Shown here: piece by piece, positions 6,524-12,619 of the stretch | Layout of the letters: each line of letters starts with the position of its first letter | How positions within the stretch are numbered: the first letter of the stretch is position 1 | Source of the DNA: Bacillota bacterium | Lineage (GTDB): Bacteria > Bacillota > Negativicutes > Sporomusales > Sporomusaceae | DNA length: 20,688 bases | Reading direction: 5' to 3' | NCBI GenBank assembly: GCA_023388195.1 | Contig: JAEWGR010000025.1 | Span: 1-20,688 of the forward strand | Notes under the pieces: generated by a model | Told to the model about the DNA's origin: nothing | Databases searched by the model: none | Seen by the model: the letters and a program-made list of their open reading frames with translations, nothing else | Made by a program: the position numbers and the translations under genes

Positions 6524-6847
6524 TTATTCCCGGTGCTGCTCGCCCCATTGGTACATAAGCTCCAGGATGGGAATCAGGGTTTTCCCTTTTTCCGTCAGCC
6601 AGTACTCCACCTTAGGGGGAATTTGATTATATTGTTCCCGGTGAATCAGCTTGCTGTTTTCCAGTTCTTTAAGCTGGTGGCTCAGGGTTTTATGGGCAAT
6701 GGGCTGTACCTGCGCTTTTAACTGGTTATAACGGATAACCCCGGCGGTAAAGATCTCCCACAAAATAATCCATTTCCATTTGCCTTCCAGAATCGATAAG
6801 GTATAGTACATGGAACAGCCGCCATATTCTTTTTCAAAATCACTCAT
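6524..6847 (-). CDS. HxlR-family winged-helix regulator
   Basis: A 107-aa DNA-binding protein. The N-terminal GGCSMYYTLSILEGKWKWII (9-28) and the recognition region KTLSHQLKELENSKLIHR (53-70), followed by a wing with VEYWLTEKGK (80-89), are diagnostic of the HxlR (MarR-related) family. Cys11 matches the single N-terminal cysteine by which family members such as YodB and HypR sense electrophiles or disulfide stress. Start: ATG at 6845-6847 with AAAAGGGG (6856-6863), 8 nt away. It is divergent from the flavoprotein gene at 6977, and the 10-bp palindrome between them is the likely operator. HxlR genes commonly regulate an adjacent flavin reductase or oxidoreductase, as expected here. Confidence 0.9.
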   Translation of the reverse strand: MSDFEKEYGGCSMYYTLSILEGKWKWIILWEIFTAGVIRYNQLKAQVQPIAHKTLSHQLKELENSKLIHREQYNQIPPKVEYWLTEKGKTLIPILELMYQWGEQHRE

Positions 6848-6863
6848 ATATAATACCCCTTTT

Positions 6864-6881
6864 ACTTACCTTAAGGTTAGT
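6864..6881. promoter_or_regulatory. Palindromic operator between HxlR regulator and flavoprotein
   Basis: ACCTTAAGGT is a perfect palindrome, extended after one mismatch by ACT/AGT (6864-6881). It lies just upstream of the HxlR start. A second related inverted pair, GTTAGTAT (6876-6883) and ATACTTAAC (6899-6907), overlaps the -35 of the flavoprotein promoter. HxlR proteins bind such dyads as dimers; binding by this protein is inferred. Confidence 0.55.
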
Positions 6882-6902
6882 ATATAACAAATATGTTCAT
6901 AC

Positions 6903-6931
6903 TTAACTCTTCTCTCATAACATTATATAAT
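6903..6931 (+). promoter_or_regulatory. Promoter of the flavoprotein gene
   Basis: -10 TATAAT (6926-6931) with -35 TTAACT (6903-6908) at 17-nt spacing. The -35 falls within the ATACTTAAC half of a candidate HxlR dyad. Confidence 0.6.
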
Positions 6932-6976
6932 ACATATCAGGAAGTCAAGGCCAAATAGTAAAGGAGGGTATTTTCA

Positions 6977-7657
6977 ATGAAAGTGATAGCAATTAACGGC
7001 AGTCCCCGCAAAAGCTGGAACACGGCAACCTTATTGAACAAAGCGCTTGAGGGGGCCGCCTCGCAGGGAGCCGCCACCGAGCTCATCCATCTGTACGACC
7101 TCAGCTTTAAAGGGTGTATCAGCTGTTTTGCCTGTAAGTTAAAAGGCGGCAAAAGTTATGGCAGATGTGCGTACCAGGATGAACTGACACCGGTGCTGGA
7201 CAAGATCCACGACGCCGATGCCGTCATCCTGGGATCACCGATTTACTTGGGCAACGTCACCGGTGAGATGCGCTCACTCATGGAGCGGATGGCCTTTCAG
7301 TATCTGGTCTATGATAAAAACTACTCTTCACTGCTGGAGAAGAAAAAACCGGTAGGGTTTATTTATACCATGAACATTACCGCCGACATGGTACACCAAT
7401 GGGGCTATGACCTCATCCTGCCGACCACAGAAAAAGCCTTTGCCAGGACTTTCGGCGCCACCGAATCCTTATATGTTACAGATACCTACCAGTTCAGCGA
7501 TTATGACAAGTATGTCTCAACCGCCTTTGACGCCGCCGCCAAGGCAAAACGCCGCGAAGAGGTATTCCCGTTGGACTGTGACAAAGCCTTTGACCTGGGC
7601 GTCAGGTTCACAACCAAAACCGTGGCCGAGATTGCCGGTGAGCAGCCGGTGCTGTAA
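6977..7657 (+). CDS. NADPH-dependent FMN reductase / flavodoxin-fold iron-sulfur flavoprotein-like
   Basis: A 226-aa flavodoxin-fold oxidoreductase. The FMN phosphate loop is NGSPRKSWNTATLL (7-20) and the second flavin loop is GSPIYLGNVTGEMRSLMER. A cysteine cluster C47-x2-C50-x2-C53-x10-C64 matches the first part of the iron-sulfur flavoprotein (Isf) motif, though the last spacing is longer than in characterised Isf (usually 4-7), so a [4Fe-4S] cluster is uncertain. Such enzymes reduce quinones, nitro compounds or oxygen species using NAD(P)H-derived electrons. AAGGAGGG (6961-6968) is 8 nt before ATG. It is divergent from the HxlR regulator, which very likely controls it in response to electrophiles or oxidants. 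It ends at a long hairpin shared with the gene on the other strand. Confidence 0.88.
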   Translation: MKVIAINGSPRKSWNTATLLNKALEGAASQGAATELIHLYDLSFKGCISCFACKLKGGKSYGRCAYQDELTPVLDKIHDADAVILGSPIYLGNVTGEMRSLMERMAFQYLVYDKNYSSLLEKKKPVGFIYTMNITADMVHQWGYDLILPTTEKAFARTFGATESLYVTDTYQFSDYDKYVSTAFDAAAKAKRREEVFPLDCDKAFDLGVRFTTKTVAEIAGEQPVL

Positions 7658-7686
7658 CCCGCTCACCCCTGCCGCGACAGCAACCG

Positions 7687-7737
7687 CAAGTATAAAAACC
7701 GTACCAGCCAAAAAAGCTGATACGGTTTTTATACTTG
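7687..7737. terminator. Long bidirectional hairpin between convergent genes
   Basis: A 22-bp stem (7687-7708 with 7716-7737, one C.A mismatch) with a 7-nt A-rich loop. It directly abuts the stop codon of the minus-strand gene (7738) and lies 30 nt after the flavoprotein. The A/T-rich lower stem (GTATAAAAACC) can supply the U-run in either direction. Confidence 0.75.
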
Positions 7738-7914
7738 TCAAGAAGAGCGCCCCTGCACCCCAGAGTGCAGCGTAAGCAATTCCTCGGCCTGCTTCAGCAG
7801 CTGAACATCACCGCACTGGGGGATACCGCCACAGGTTTCGTTCAGCAGACACTTGTCACAGATTGATGCGGCCAGGCGGGCAAGACCGTCAACCACCGTT
7901 TGCACTTGGAGCAT
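7738..7914 (-). CDS. Small four-cysteine protein, hypothetical
   Basis: A 58-aa protein that I do not recognise. Four cysteines (C19-x2-C22-x5-C28-x5-C34) lie in SICDKCLLNETCGGIPQC, suggesting a small metal or Fe-S site; helices flank them (residues 1-17 and 35-50). The start at 7914 is set by GGGAGGTGG (7919-7927), 4 nt upstream; the longer frame to 7962 lacks such a site. It is convergent with the flavoprotein gene, sharing the hairpin 7687-7737. A weak promoter (TTGCCG, 17 nt, TATACT) lies just upstream. A redox or metal-binding role is a guess from the cysteines only. Confidence 0.6.
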   Translation of the reverse strand: MLQVQTVVDGLARLAASICDKCLLNETCGGIPQCGDVQLLKQAEELLTLHSGVQGRSS

Positions 7915-7933
7915 AGTGCCACCTCCCACCGTC

Positions 7934-7962
7934 AGTATACTCCCCTGCATGCCACCCGGCAA
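7934..7962 (-). promoter_or_regulatory. Possible promoter for the four-cysteine protein
   Basis: On the minus strand TTGCCG (7962-7957), 17 nt, then TATACT (7939-7934). The predicted start point falls at the edge of the SD, so the leader would be very short. An ACCCGG/CCGGGT inverted repeat (7954-7959, 7966-7971) overlaps the -35. Confidence 0.3.
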
Positions 7963-8125
7963 TTACCGGGTACTGGATATAATGGCAGCTAATTCTCCCT
8001 GCTGCAGCTATATTGTCAAATTCAGGCTGTAGCACTTTGCAAGGCATCGGCTCTAAAAACTTCTTTTTTACTTTATCCTGAAGGAGGCCTATATCGTAAA
8101 TATGCCGCCACAAAGCTAAAAAAGC

Positions 8126-8155
8126 TTGTTAAACTGATAATAAAAAGAATATAAT
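8126..8155 (+). promoter_or_regulatory. Promoter-like pair in front of the hairpin cluster
   Basis: TTGTTA (8126-8131), 18 nt, TATAAT (8150-8155). A transcript from here would run through three hairpins to the stem at 8399-8436 before reaching the DJ-1 gene at 8580. It may therefore give a non-coding RNA or a long structured leader. Confidence 0.4.
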
Positions 8156-8218
8156 AAACATAGGATATAGGAATGCCCCTGCTGGTAACAGGGACGTTCC
8201 TTGGATACCGGAGGCTAA

Positions 8219-8262
8219 CGGAAGAAGCTGACAATGAACTTAATCATTGTTAGCTTCTTCCG
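8219..8262. repeat. 19-bp perfect-type hairpin
   Basis: 8219-8237 pairs with 8244-8262 through 19 bp (one G.T) around loop ACTTAA. No T-run follows. It forms part of the hairpin cluster and is not obviously related in sequence to the other palindromes. Confidence 0.75.
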
Positions 8263-8306
8263 CTATTGAGACTTGGAGCTTGAACTTTGGGGTCTCAAGG
8301 CGCATA

Positions 8307-8450
8307 CAATCACCTCCTGTATTCAGTTTAGGGACGAGGTAGTGACTCGTCCCTAAACTGAATACAGGAAAAATGTGGTTATCAGGTACTGAACAGTTCA
8401 AGGGCCTGCCTCAATGTCGATTGAGACAGGCCTTTGCTGTTAAAGAAGTC
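8307..8450 (+). repeat. 145-bp structured repeat, copy 1
   Basis: A 24-bp perfect stem (8315-8338 with 8346-8369, loop GTAGTGA) is followed by the linker GGAAAAATGTGGTTAT.AG.TACTGAA and a second stem (8399-8408 plus 8410-8415 with 8420-8425 plus 8427-8436, one C.A mismatch). The same order and linker recur at 10990-11136 in direct orientation, with changed but still pairing stems. The linker also opens short frames MWLSGTE... here and MWLLDTEI in copy 2. Confidence 0.8.
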
Positions 8451-8579
8451 TCATAAACCGCTCAAAGCCCCTGCTGGCCTCTTGCATTTCTTACAATCTG
8501 GCTCTTTTTCAGCCGCAGATTGCATGCTTTAATATAACTATCGTGCGCACGGATGAATAAGTCTTGGAGGTCCTGAGCA

Positions 8580-9416
8580 ATGAGTAAGCATGAATTGCCA
8601 CGCAAAGTAGGTATATTTCTGTTTGATGGGTCTGATGCAACCGATTTTACTGCCCCCTATGAAGTATTTTCGGCGGTTGATTTCGCCCCGCCCAGCAATC
8701 AAACTACCCTATATCAAACCTCACGCAAGCTATATGACGTGTTCACTGTCAGTGAAACCAAAAAAGATTTACGCGGTATGACGGGAGGCCTGGTGTTTAA
8801 GGCCGAATACGATTTTGACGATTGCCCGCCCATCGACATCTTAGTGATTCCCGGCGGCGCAGTAACCGAGGAGCTGTTAGCCAATACGAAGGTAATTAAC
8901 TGGCTGCAGGCCAAAAGCCAAAACACACTTATTACCTTATCCATATGTAATGGGGCCCTATTACTGGCCAAGGCCGGGCTCCTGCGCGGGCTATCAGCAA
9001 CAACCCATCACCTGGCTTTTGCTGATCTATTAGCGATTGAGCCGACAATCACGCTGAAGAAAAATGACCGGTTTGTTGACTCCGGCCGTATCATCACGGC
9101 GGCCGGCGTAACAGCCGGGTATGATGCAGCCATGTATATCGCCTATAAAACCGCCGGCAGCGATGCCTTTTTCAAAGCCGGCGAAATACTCGAATACGGC
9201 GATGCCTGGAAAAGCGTGCAAAGAAAATTGGCCGGGCAACCTGTACATCGCACAATCACCAATAAATGCATCAAGTGCGGCCAGTGCCTGAAGGTTTGTC
9301 CGCACAATGCGGTGGTGGAAGGGGAAACACAGTTTGAGATTCAGGCAGAACACTGTGTTGGCATCGGTCCGTGTGCTGCTGTGTGTCCGGTAGCAGCTAT
9401 TGAATCATCCTTCTGA
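8580..9416 (+). CDS. DJ-1/PfpI-family protein fused to C-terminal ferredoxin domain
   Basis: A 278-aa fusion. Residues 8-205 form a DJ-1/PfpI glutamine-amidotransferase-like fold: VGIFLFDGSDATDFTAPYEVF (10-30, including the conserved acidic residue), ILVIPGG (87-93), and nucleophile elbow SICNGALLLAKAGLL with C123 followed by the TTHH turn (141-144). This resembles the isonitrile-hydratase/GlxA-type branch. Residues 228-278 form a bacterial ferredoxin: CIKCGQCLKVCP (C230, C233, C236, C240), then CVGIGPCAAVCP, where the second cysteine of the second site is Ile262, leaving C259, C265 and C269. One [4Fe-4S] and perhaps a [3Fe-4S] cluster are expected. TTGGAGG (8564-8570) precedes ATG. A cytoplasmic redox-linked hydratase or deglycase role is inferred. 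It is convergent with the MocR regulator. Confidence 0.85.
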   Translation: MSKHELPRKVGIFLFDGSDATDFTAPYEVFSAVDFAPPSNQTTLYQTSRKLYDVFTVSETKKDLRGMTGGLVFKAEYDFDDCPPIDILVIPGGAVTEELLANTKVINWLQAKSQNTLITLSICNGALLLAKAGLLRGLSATTHHLAFADLLAIEPTITLKKNDRFVDSGRIITAAGVTAGYDAAMYIAYKTAGSDAFFKAGEILEYGDAWKSVQRKLAGQPVHRTITNKCIKCGQCLKVCPHNAVVEGETQFEIQAEHCVGIGPCAAVCPVAAIESSF

Positions 9417-9440
9417 GTAATTACATTTCTAAGAACAGAA

Positions 9441-9496
9441 ACTAAGAGCAGCAGGGCCAGGGAAAACGCATATTCCCTGGCCCTGCTGCTCTTAGT
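9441..9496. terminator. 24-bp perfect hairpin between convergent genes
   Basis: 9441-9464 pairs perfectly with 9473-9496 around AACGCATA, between the ends of the DJ-1-ferredoxin gene and the MocR gene. It is GC-rich (AGCAGCAGGGCCAGGG core) and lacks a T-run on either side, so it is either a bidirectional transcript barrier or a 3'-end stabiliser. Confidence 0.65.
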
Positions 9497-9562
9497 AGGA
9501 TTAAAGCAAACCCAAATCAGGATGTACCGCCCCCATAGGGTGTCACTCCTGATTCAGATTCC

Positions 9563-10951
9563 TTACTGAAACCAGGCCTGATGCAACAAGCGGACAGCCG
9601 GGTCAATATCCTCGTTGGCAATAGTGCCGAAGCCCAAAAGAACACGGGCCCCAGTACCAGGTACGGCTTCCACCCAGAGATTATCGCCGTTAATAGCCAC
9701 ACCGGCCTGAGCCGCCCTGCCTACCAGTTCCTGGGAGGACACCGGCAGCTTTAACTGCACCAGGATATGAATACCGGCATTGGCTCCGGTTACCGTGATC
9801 GAGTCTCCAAAATGCTCCTGCAGTGACTGCAATAAAATATCTCTCTTTTTCTTAAACTGCCGGAGTAGTTTCCGCAAATGACTTTCGAAAAAATTCTCCC
9901 GCAAAAACCGTTCCAGCGGCTTTTGGACGAGCAGCGGCACGGAGCAGGCATAATTCTCGGTTTTCTGCTGCAGCTGCAGCGTCAACTTTTTCGGTAATAC
10001 CATGTAGGCTACCCGCAGGGAAGGCGACAGGATTTTAGAAAAACTGCCGATGTAGATGACCTTATCCGGCGCTAATCCCTGCAAAGCCGGTGCTGGCTTT
10101 ACATCATAACGCAGATGGCAGTTATAGTCATCTTCAATAATCAGCGAATCCTGTTCATAGGCCCAGTCAATAAGCTGCAGCCGCCTGGTTATGGTCATAA
10201 TGCGGCCGGTAGGGAACTGATGCGAAGGCGTCACATAGACAGCCTGGGCATCAGCGGCCCGCAAGGCTTTAACATTGAGGCCATGGCTATTTACCGGAAT
10301 AAGCGGCACCTCAAAGCCGTAATTGGTAAAAGCCAAATAGGCATTGGCAAAACCCGGATCTTCCATGGCAATAGCCTTGGCCTCTGCCCGGAGCAACTGA
10401 CAGACAGCCATGAGGCACTGCATCGTTCCGGCGGCAATCCATATTTGATCGGCCGTACAGCGGACATCCCGGTATTCATGCAAATACTTTACCAGCTCCT
10501 GCCGGAGACCGGGTTCCCCCCGGCAATCATTGTAGTTTGAGAATTGCCCCTGATCCTGCTGCAGACAGAGATTCGTCAGCCGCTGCCACTGGGCAAAAGG
10601 AAAAAGCTGCGGGCTCAAATTGCCATACCGAAAATCGTAGAGAATTTCCTCCGGCGGCGCTTGACCGGCAGCCGTGTCCGGAATAGCTTCGGTAAAAGCG
10701 GACAACTTCGTATTATGGAGGGTCTCCACATAATAGCCGCTGCGGCTTTTGCCAACAATATAGCCTTCGGACAACAGTTGCTGATAGGCGGTGTCTACCG
10801 TATTCCTACTGATGTATAGCTCAGCCGCAAGGCGGCGGCTGGAAGGCAGCTTAGTTCGTGCACTCAGTTCACCGTTTAGAATTTTGGTGCGCATTTGCTG
10901 GTAGAGCTGTTGATAGAGCGGTTTATTACTATTTGCAGCCAGTAAGTACAT
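9563..10951 (-). CDS. MocR/GabR-type transcriptional regulator (GntR + aminotransferase fold)
   Basis: A 462-aa regulator. Residues 10-78 are a GntR winged helix (PLYQQLYQQM, LPSSRRLAAELYISRNTVDTAY, GYIVGKSRSGYYV). Residues about 105-460 are a class I aminotransferase-like domain. The PLP-binding lysine is K306 in GSFSKILSPSLR, with IIEDDY (271-276) supplying the pyridine-contacting Asp and YVTPSHQFPTGR (239-250) the substrate-side motif. MocR proteins use PLP and an amino compound as effector and usually control an adjacent gene. Here the nearest candidate is the convergent DJ-1-ferredoxin gene, not the usual divergent target. AAGGAGG (10957-10963) lies 5 nt before ATG. The promoter probably lies inside repeat copy 2. 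Confidence 0.92.
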   Translation of the reverse strand: MYLLAANSNKPLYQQLYQQMRTKILNGELSARTKLPSSRRLAAELYISRNTVDTAYQQLLSEGYIVGKSRSGYYVETLHNTKLSAFTEAIPDTAAGQAPPEEILYDFRYGNLSPQLFPFAQWQRLTNLCLQQDQGQFSNYNDCRGEPGLRQELVKYLHEYRDVRCTADQIWIAAGTMQCLMAVCQLLRAEAKAIAMEDPGFANAYLAFTNYGFEVPLIPVNSHGLNVKALRAADAQAVYVTPSHQFPTGRIMTITRRLQLIDWAYEQDSLIIEDDYNCHLRYDVKPAPALQGLAPDKVIYIGSFSKILSPSLRVAYMVLPKKLTLQLQQKTENYACSVPLLVQKPLERFLRENFFESHLRKLLRQFKKKRDILLQSLQEHFGDSITVTGANAGIHILVQLKLPVSSQELVGRAAQAGVAINGDNLWVEAVPGTGARVLLGFGTIANEDIDPAVRLLHQAWFQ

Positions 10952-11041
10952 CTGGGCCTCCTTATAGAAATGCCGCCTGACGGCGCGGGCAATTACTTCC
11001 TGTATTTAATGCAGAGACGAAGTAGTAGCTTGTCCCTTTCC

Positions 11042-11047
11042 ATTATA
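11042..11047 (-). promoter_or_regulatory. Candidate -10 element for the MocR gene within repeat copy 2
   Basis: ATTATA on the plus strand reads TATAAT on the minus strand, about 90 nt upstream of the MocR start. No good -35 is visible at 17 nt. The corresponding position in repeat copy 1 is not TATAAT. Confidence 0.35.
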
Positions 11048-11087
11048 CCGGAAAAATGTGGTTATTAGATACTGAAATATAAATATA

Positions 11088-11122
11088 AAGGGCCTGCCTC
11101 AACTTCTATTGAGCAGACCCTT
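11088..11122 (-). terminator. Terminator of the SGNH hydrolase gene
   Basis: AAGGG, CTG and CTCAA (11088-11102) pair with TTGAG, CAG and CCCTT (11109-11122). Read on the minus strand the stem is followed by TTTATATTTATATTT, and it begins 4 nt after the SGNH stop codon. Confidence 0.7.
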
Positions 11123-11126
11123 ATTA

Positions 11127-11663
11127 TTAAAGCAGTTCTTTGATAACCGCCGAAGCCGCTGCCGCCATTACCCGGTACCCGGCCTCATTGGGGTGAAGCA
11201 CATCGGCATACAGACCGCGCCAAGCCGGAATGGCTTTGAAGGCCGCGTAAAAATCAATCACGGTCAGCTTCGAGTCCACCGCGTAATCCCGCATATCCTG
11301 GCGATACAGATCCAGCCAGGCTTCGTCCGGCGGATAATTGCAGGGCACAGGCAGGCCGATAAGAGGGGTTATCTGATTCTGCAGCGCCAGCTCGACCATT
11401 TGCCGGACTTGATCTGCCACCGTTTCAGCCGCCACCCGGGCACAGGCATCGTTCGTGCCGCCCAGGATAATGACCTGGGCTGGCGAGTGAGCAATAACAT
11501 CCTGCTTAAACCGCGCCCGCATGCCGGCCGTAGTGTCCCCGTTGCTGCCTTTATTCAGCAGGGCAATACCCAGTGCGGCGCCGGTGAGCGCAACCCAGGA
11601 CCTGTCCGGCATATAAGGAAAGCCATAGGTAATCGAATCACCAAGGGCCACGATCGTAGGCAT
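11127..11663 (-). CDS. SGNH/GDSL hydrolase
   Basis: A 178-aa cytoplasmic esterase/lipase-like enzyme of the SGNH superfamily (TesA/rhamnogalacturonan acetylesterase type). All four blocks are visible: GDSIT with nucleophile S10, the NKGSNGDTT block (38-45) with the oxyanion Gly, GGTND with N71, and DVLHP with D154 and H157. No signal peptide is present, so it acts in the cytoplasm on an acyl or acetyl ester that cannot be named. AAGGGAGG lies about 8 nt before the ATG at 11663. It is probably co-transcribed with the Pro/Ala-rich membrane protein gene 53 nt upstream and ends at its own terminator inside repeat copy 2. Confidence 0.9.
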   Translation of the reverse strand: MPTIVALGDSITYGFPYMPDRSWVALTGAALGIALLNKGSNGDTTAGMRARFKQDVIAHSPAQVIILGGTNDACARVAAETVADQVRQMVELALQNQITPLIGLPVPCNYPPDEAWLDLYRQDMRDYAVDSKLTVIDFYAAFKAIPAWRGLYADVLHPNEAGYRVMAAAASAVIKELL

Positions 11664-11716
11664 GCAGTAGACCTCCCTTGCTGGTTTTTCCTGAACTCAG
11701 ATCATAACCCGGTATC

Positions 11717-12301
11717 TCAAACCCGGAATTCAAAGTTTTGCTTAATCTTGGGCGCTGTGGTCTGCGGCGATACCACAATATCTACACCATCCTTATCCAT
11801 TACGGCGGTGGAGCGCTGCGAATAGTCAACAACAGTACGGGTTTGTTCTTTTTTAGGCTTAAAGAGCCGCAAGCCAAATAAGACAACCGCCGTAATCACT
11901 ATAATAGCCACAAAAGGAAAATAGCTGAACCCCGCCGCCTTGGCGGCAGGCAGCGGCGGTTGCGCGGGAACGGCAGCCTGGGAGGCAACACCGGTCTCCG
12001 CTGCCAAAGGCATGGCAGGAACGGTTGTGCTCTTGGCTTCTGTTTCCGTGGCCGCCGACTCAGCCTTAGTTCCGGCTTTAGGGGGCGAATTGCCCTGAAA
12101 GGCCTTGCCCAGTCCTTCCAGCTCCTTGACAGTGCCGGTCACCGCCGGGTTTACCGTCTTCCCCGGGGCTTGCGTTTTGTTAGCAGGTGCCGGGGTTGGT
12201 GCCGGCGACGCATTCCCGGCTTGTTCAGAATTAGACAGCGTAACGGCCGGTACCACAGGCGGCGTTGGTTTGGTGGGCGGCGTGGGGGCTATTACCGGCA
12301 T
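11717..12301 (-). CDS. Pro/Ala-rich single-pass membrane protein, hypothetical
   Basis: A 194-aa protein without a signal peptide that I do not recognise. Residues 1-122 are low-complexity (Pro, Ala, Thr; e.g. PTPPTKPTPPVVPAV) with one amphipathic patch near 56-70. A single hydrophobic helix spans about 125-147 and is followed by the basic stop FKPKKE (147-152). A conserved-looking C-terminal tail (153-194) would be cytoplasmic by the positive-inside rule, putting the Pro-rich part outside. The topology vaguely recalls FliO (short membrane protein with basic cytoplasmic tail), and a FliG-N-like gene lies 320 nt upstream, but this is weak. AAGGTG precedes ATG at 12301. It probably forms an operon with the SGNH gene. 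Confidence 0.65.
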   Translation of the reverse strand: MPVIAPTPPTKPTPPVVPAVTLSNSEQAGNASPAPTPAPANKTQAPGKTVNPAVTGTVKELEGLGKAFQGNSPPKAGTKAESAATETEAKSTTVPAMPLAAETGVASQAAVPAQPPLPAAKAAGFSYFPFVAIIVITAVVLFGLRLFKPKKEQTRTVVDYSQRSTAVMDKDGVDIVVSPQTTAPKIKQNFEFRV

Positions 12302-12619
12302 AAAGAAAACACCTTCATTCTGTCATAAAATAAGCTAATGACTATATTCCTCGCACTGTGCATGCATTCCTTTTTTCACCTAGCCATAGACAAAAAGCAT
12401 CCTATCCGGACGCCTTTTTGCTATTTGATAATAGAGTGACATAGCGTAAATAAGCTATAATTTCATCTTCATATAATACGACTGTCGTACTTGCCTCTCT
12501 CATTATATGCACAAGGTAAGCCTCGGTAGCAAGAAAAATATTCGCGCAGACTCACTGCCATACCGCGCTCCCCTTCCTTACCAATATAAGACCATTAGCT
12601 GATGTCTCTCCCTGACCCT
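12302..12619. other. Intergenic region with terminator and small dyad
   Basis: A 318-nt AT-rich stretch without a gene. It holds the hairpin at 12392-12419 and the dyad TACGACTGTCGTA (12477-12489), which overlaps a plus-strand TATAAT (12472-12477). A second TATAAT lies at 12456-12461. No -35 fits either -10, so no promoter is called. Confidence 0.5.
12392..12419 (-). terminator. Hairpin terminator after the FliG-N-like gene
   Basis: AAAAA, GC and TCC pair with GGA, GC and TTTTT around TATCC, with one mismatch and one bulge. On the minus strand it ends in TTTTTG, about 200 nt past the FliG-N-like stop, and isolates the next minus-strand gene. Confidence 0.5.

Larger units (their letters stand above)
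7915..8579. other. Hairpin-rich 660-nt intergenic region
   Basis: No convincing protein gene. It holds an ACCCGG/CCGGGT inverted repeat (7954-7971), a plus-strand promoter-like pair (8126-8155), a CCCTG/CAGGG hairpin (about 8177-8193), a 19-bp hairpin (8219-8262), and a 145-bp repeat copy with a 24-bp hairpin plus a second stem (8307-8450). From about 8441 the sequence weakly resembles the 3' end of the SGNH hydrolase gene at 11127. Confidence 0.6.
10990..11136 (+). repeat. 145-bp structured repeat, copy 2
   Basis: Aligns along its whole length with 8307-8450: CAATTACTTCCTGTATT start, the linker GGAAAAATGTGGTTATTAG (25 of 27 matches including the TACTGAA end), the GGGCCTGCCTCAA stem, and TTAAAG.AGT at the end. 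The first stem is degraded (TTCC/GGAA, GTAT/ATAC, AATG/CATT, GAC/GTC remain). The second stem is kept with different pairs. It overlaps the SGNH stop codon by about 10 nt. Confidence 0.8.

Noticed and set aside
7978..7983. TATAAT upstream of the hairpin cluster
   Set aside because: No -35 element and no transcript unit that would need it.
11109..11825. 238-codon open frame on the plus strand
   Set aside because: Shadow of the SGNH hydrolase and the membrane protein gene; Arg/His/Pro-rich translation typical of an antisense frame.
12456..12489. Plus-strand promoters at two TATAAT sequences with an overlapping dyad
   Set aside because: No -35 at acceptable spacing and no plus-strand gene downstream; recorded only as part of the intergenic description.
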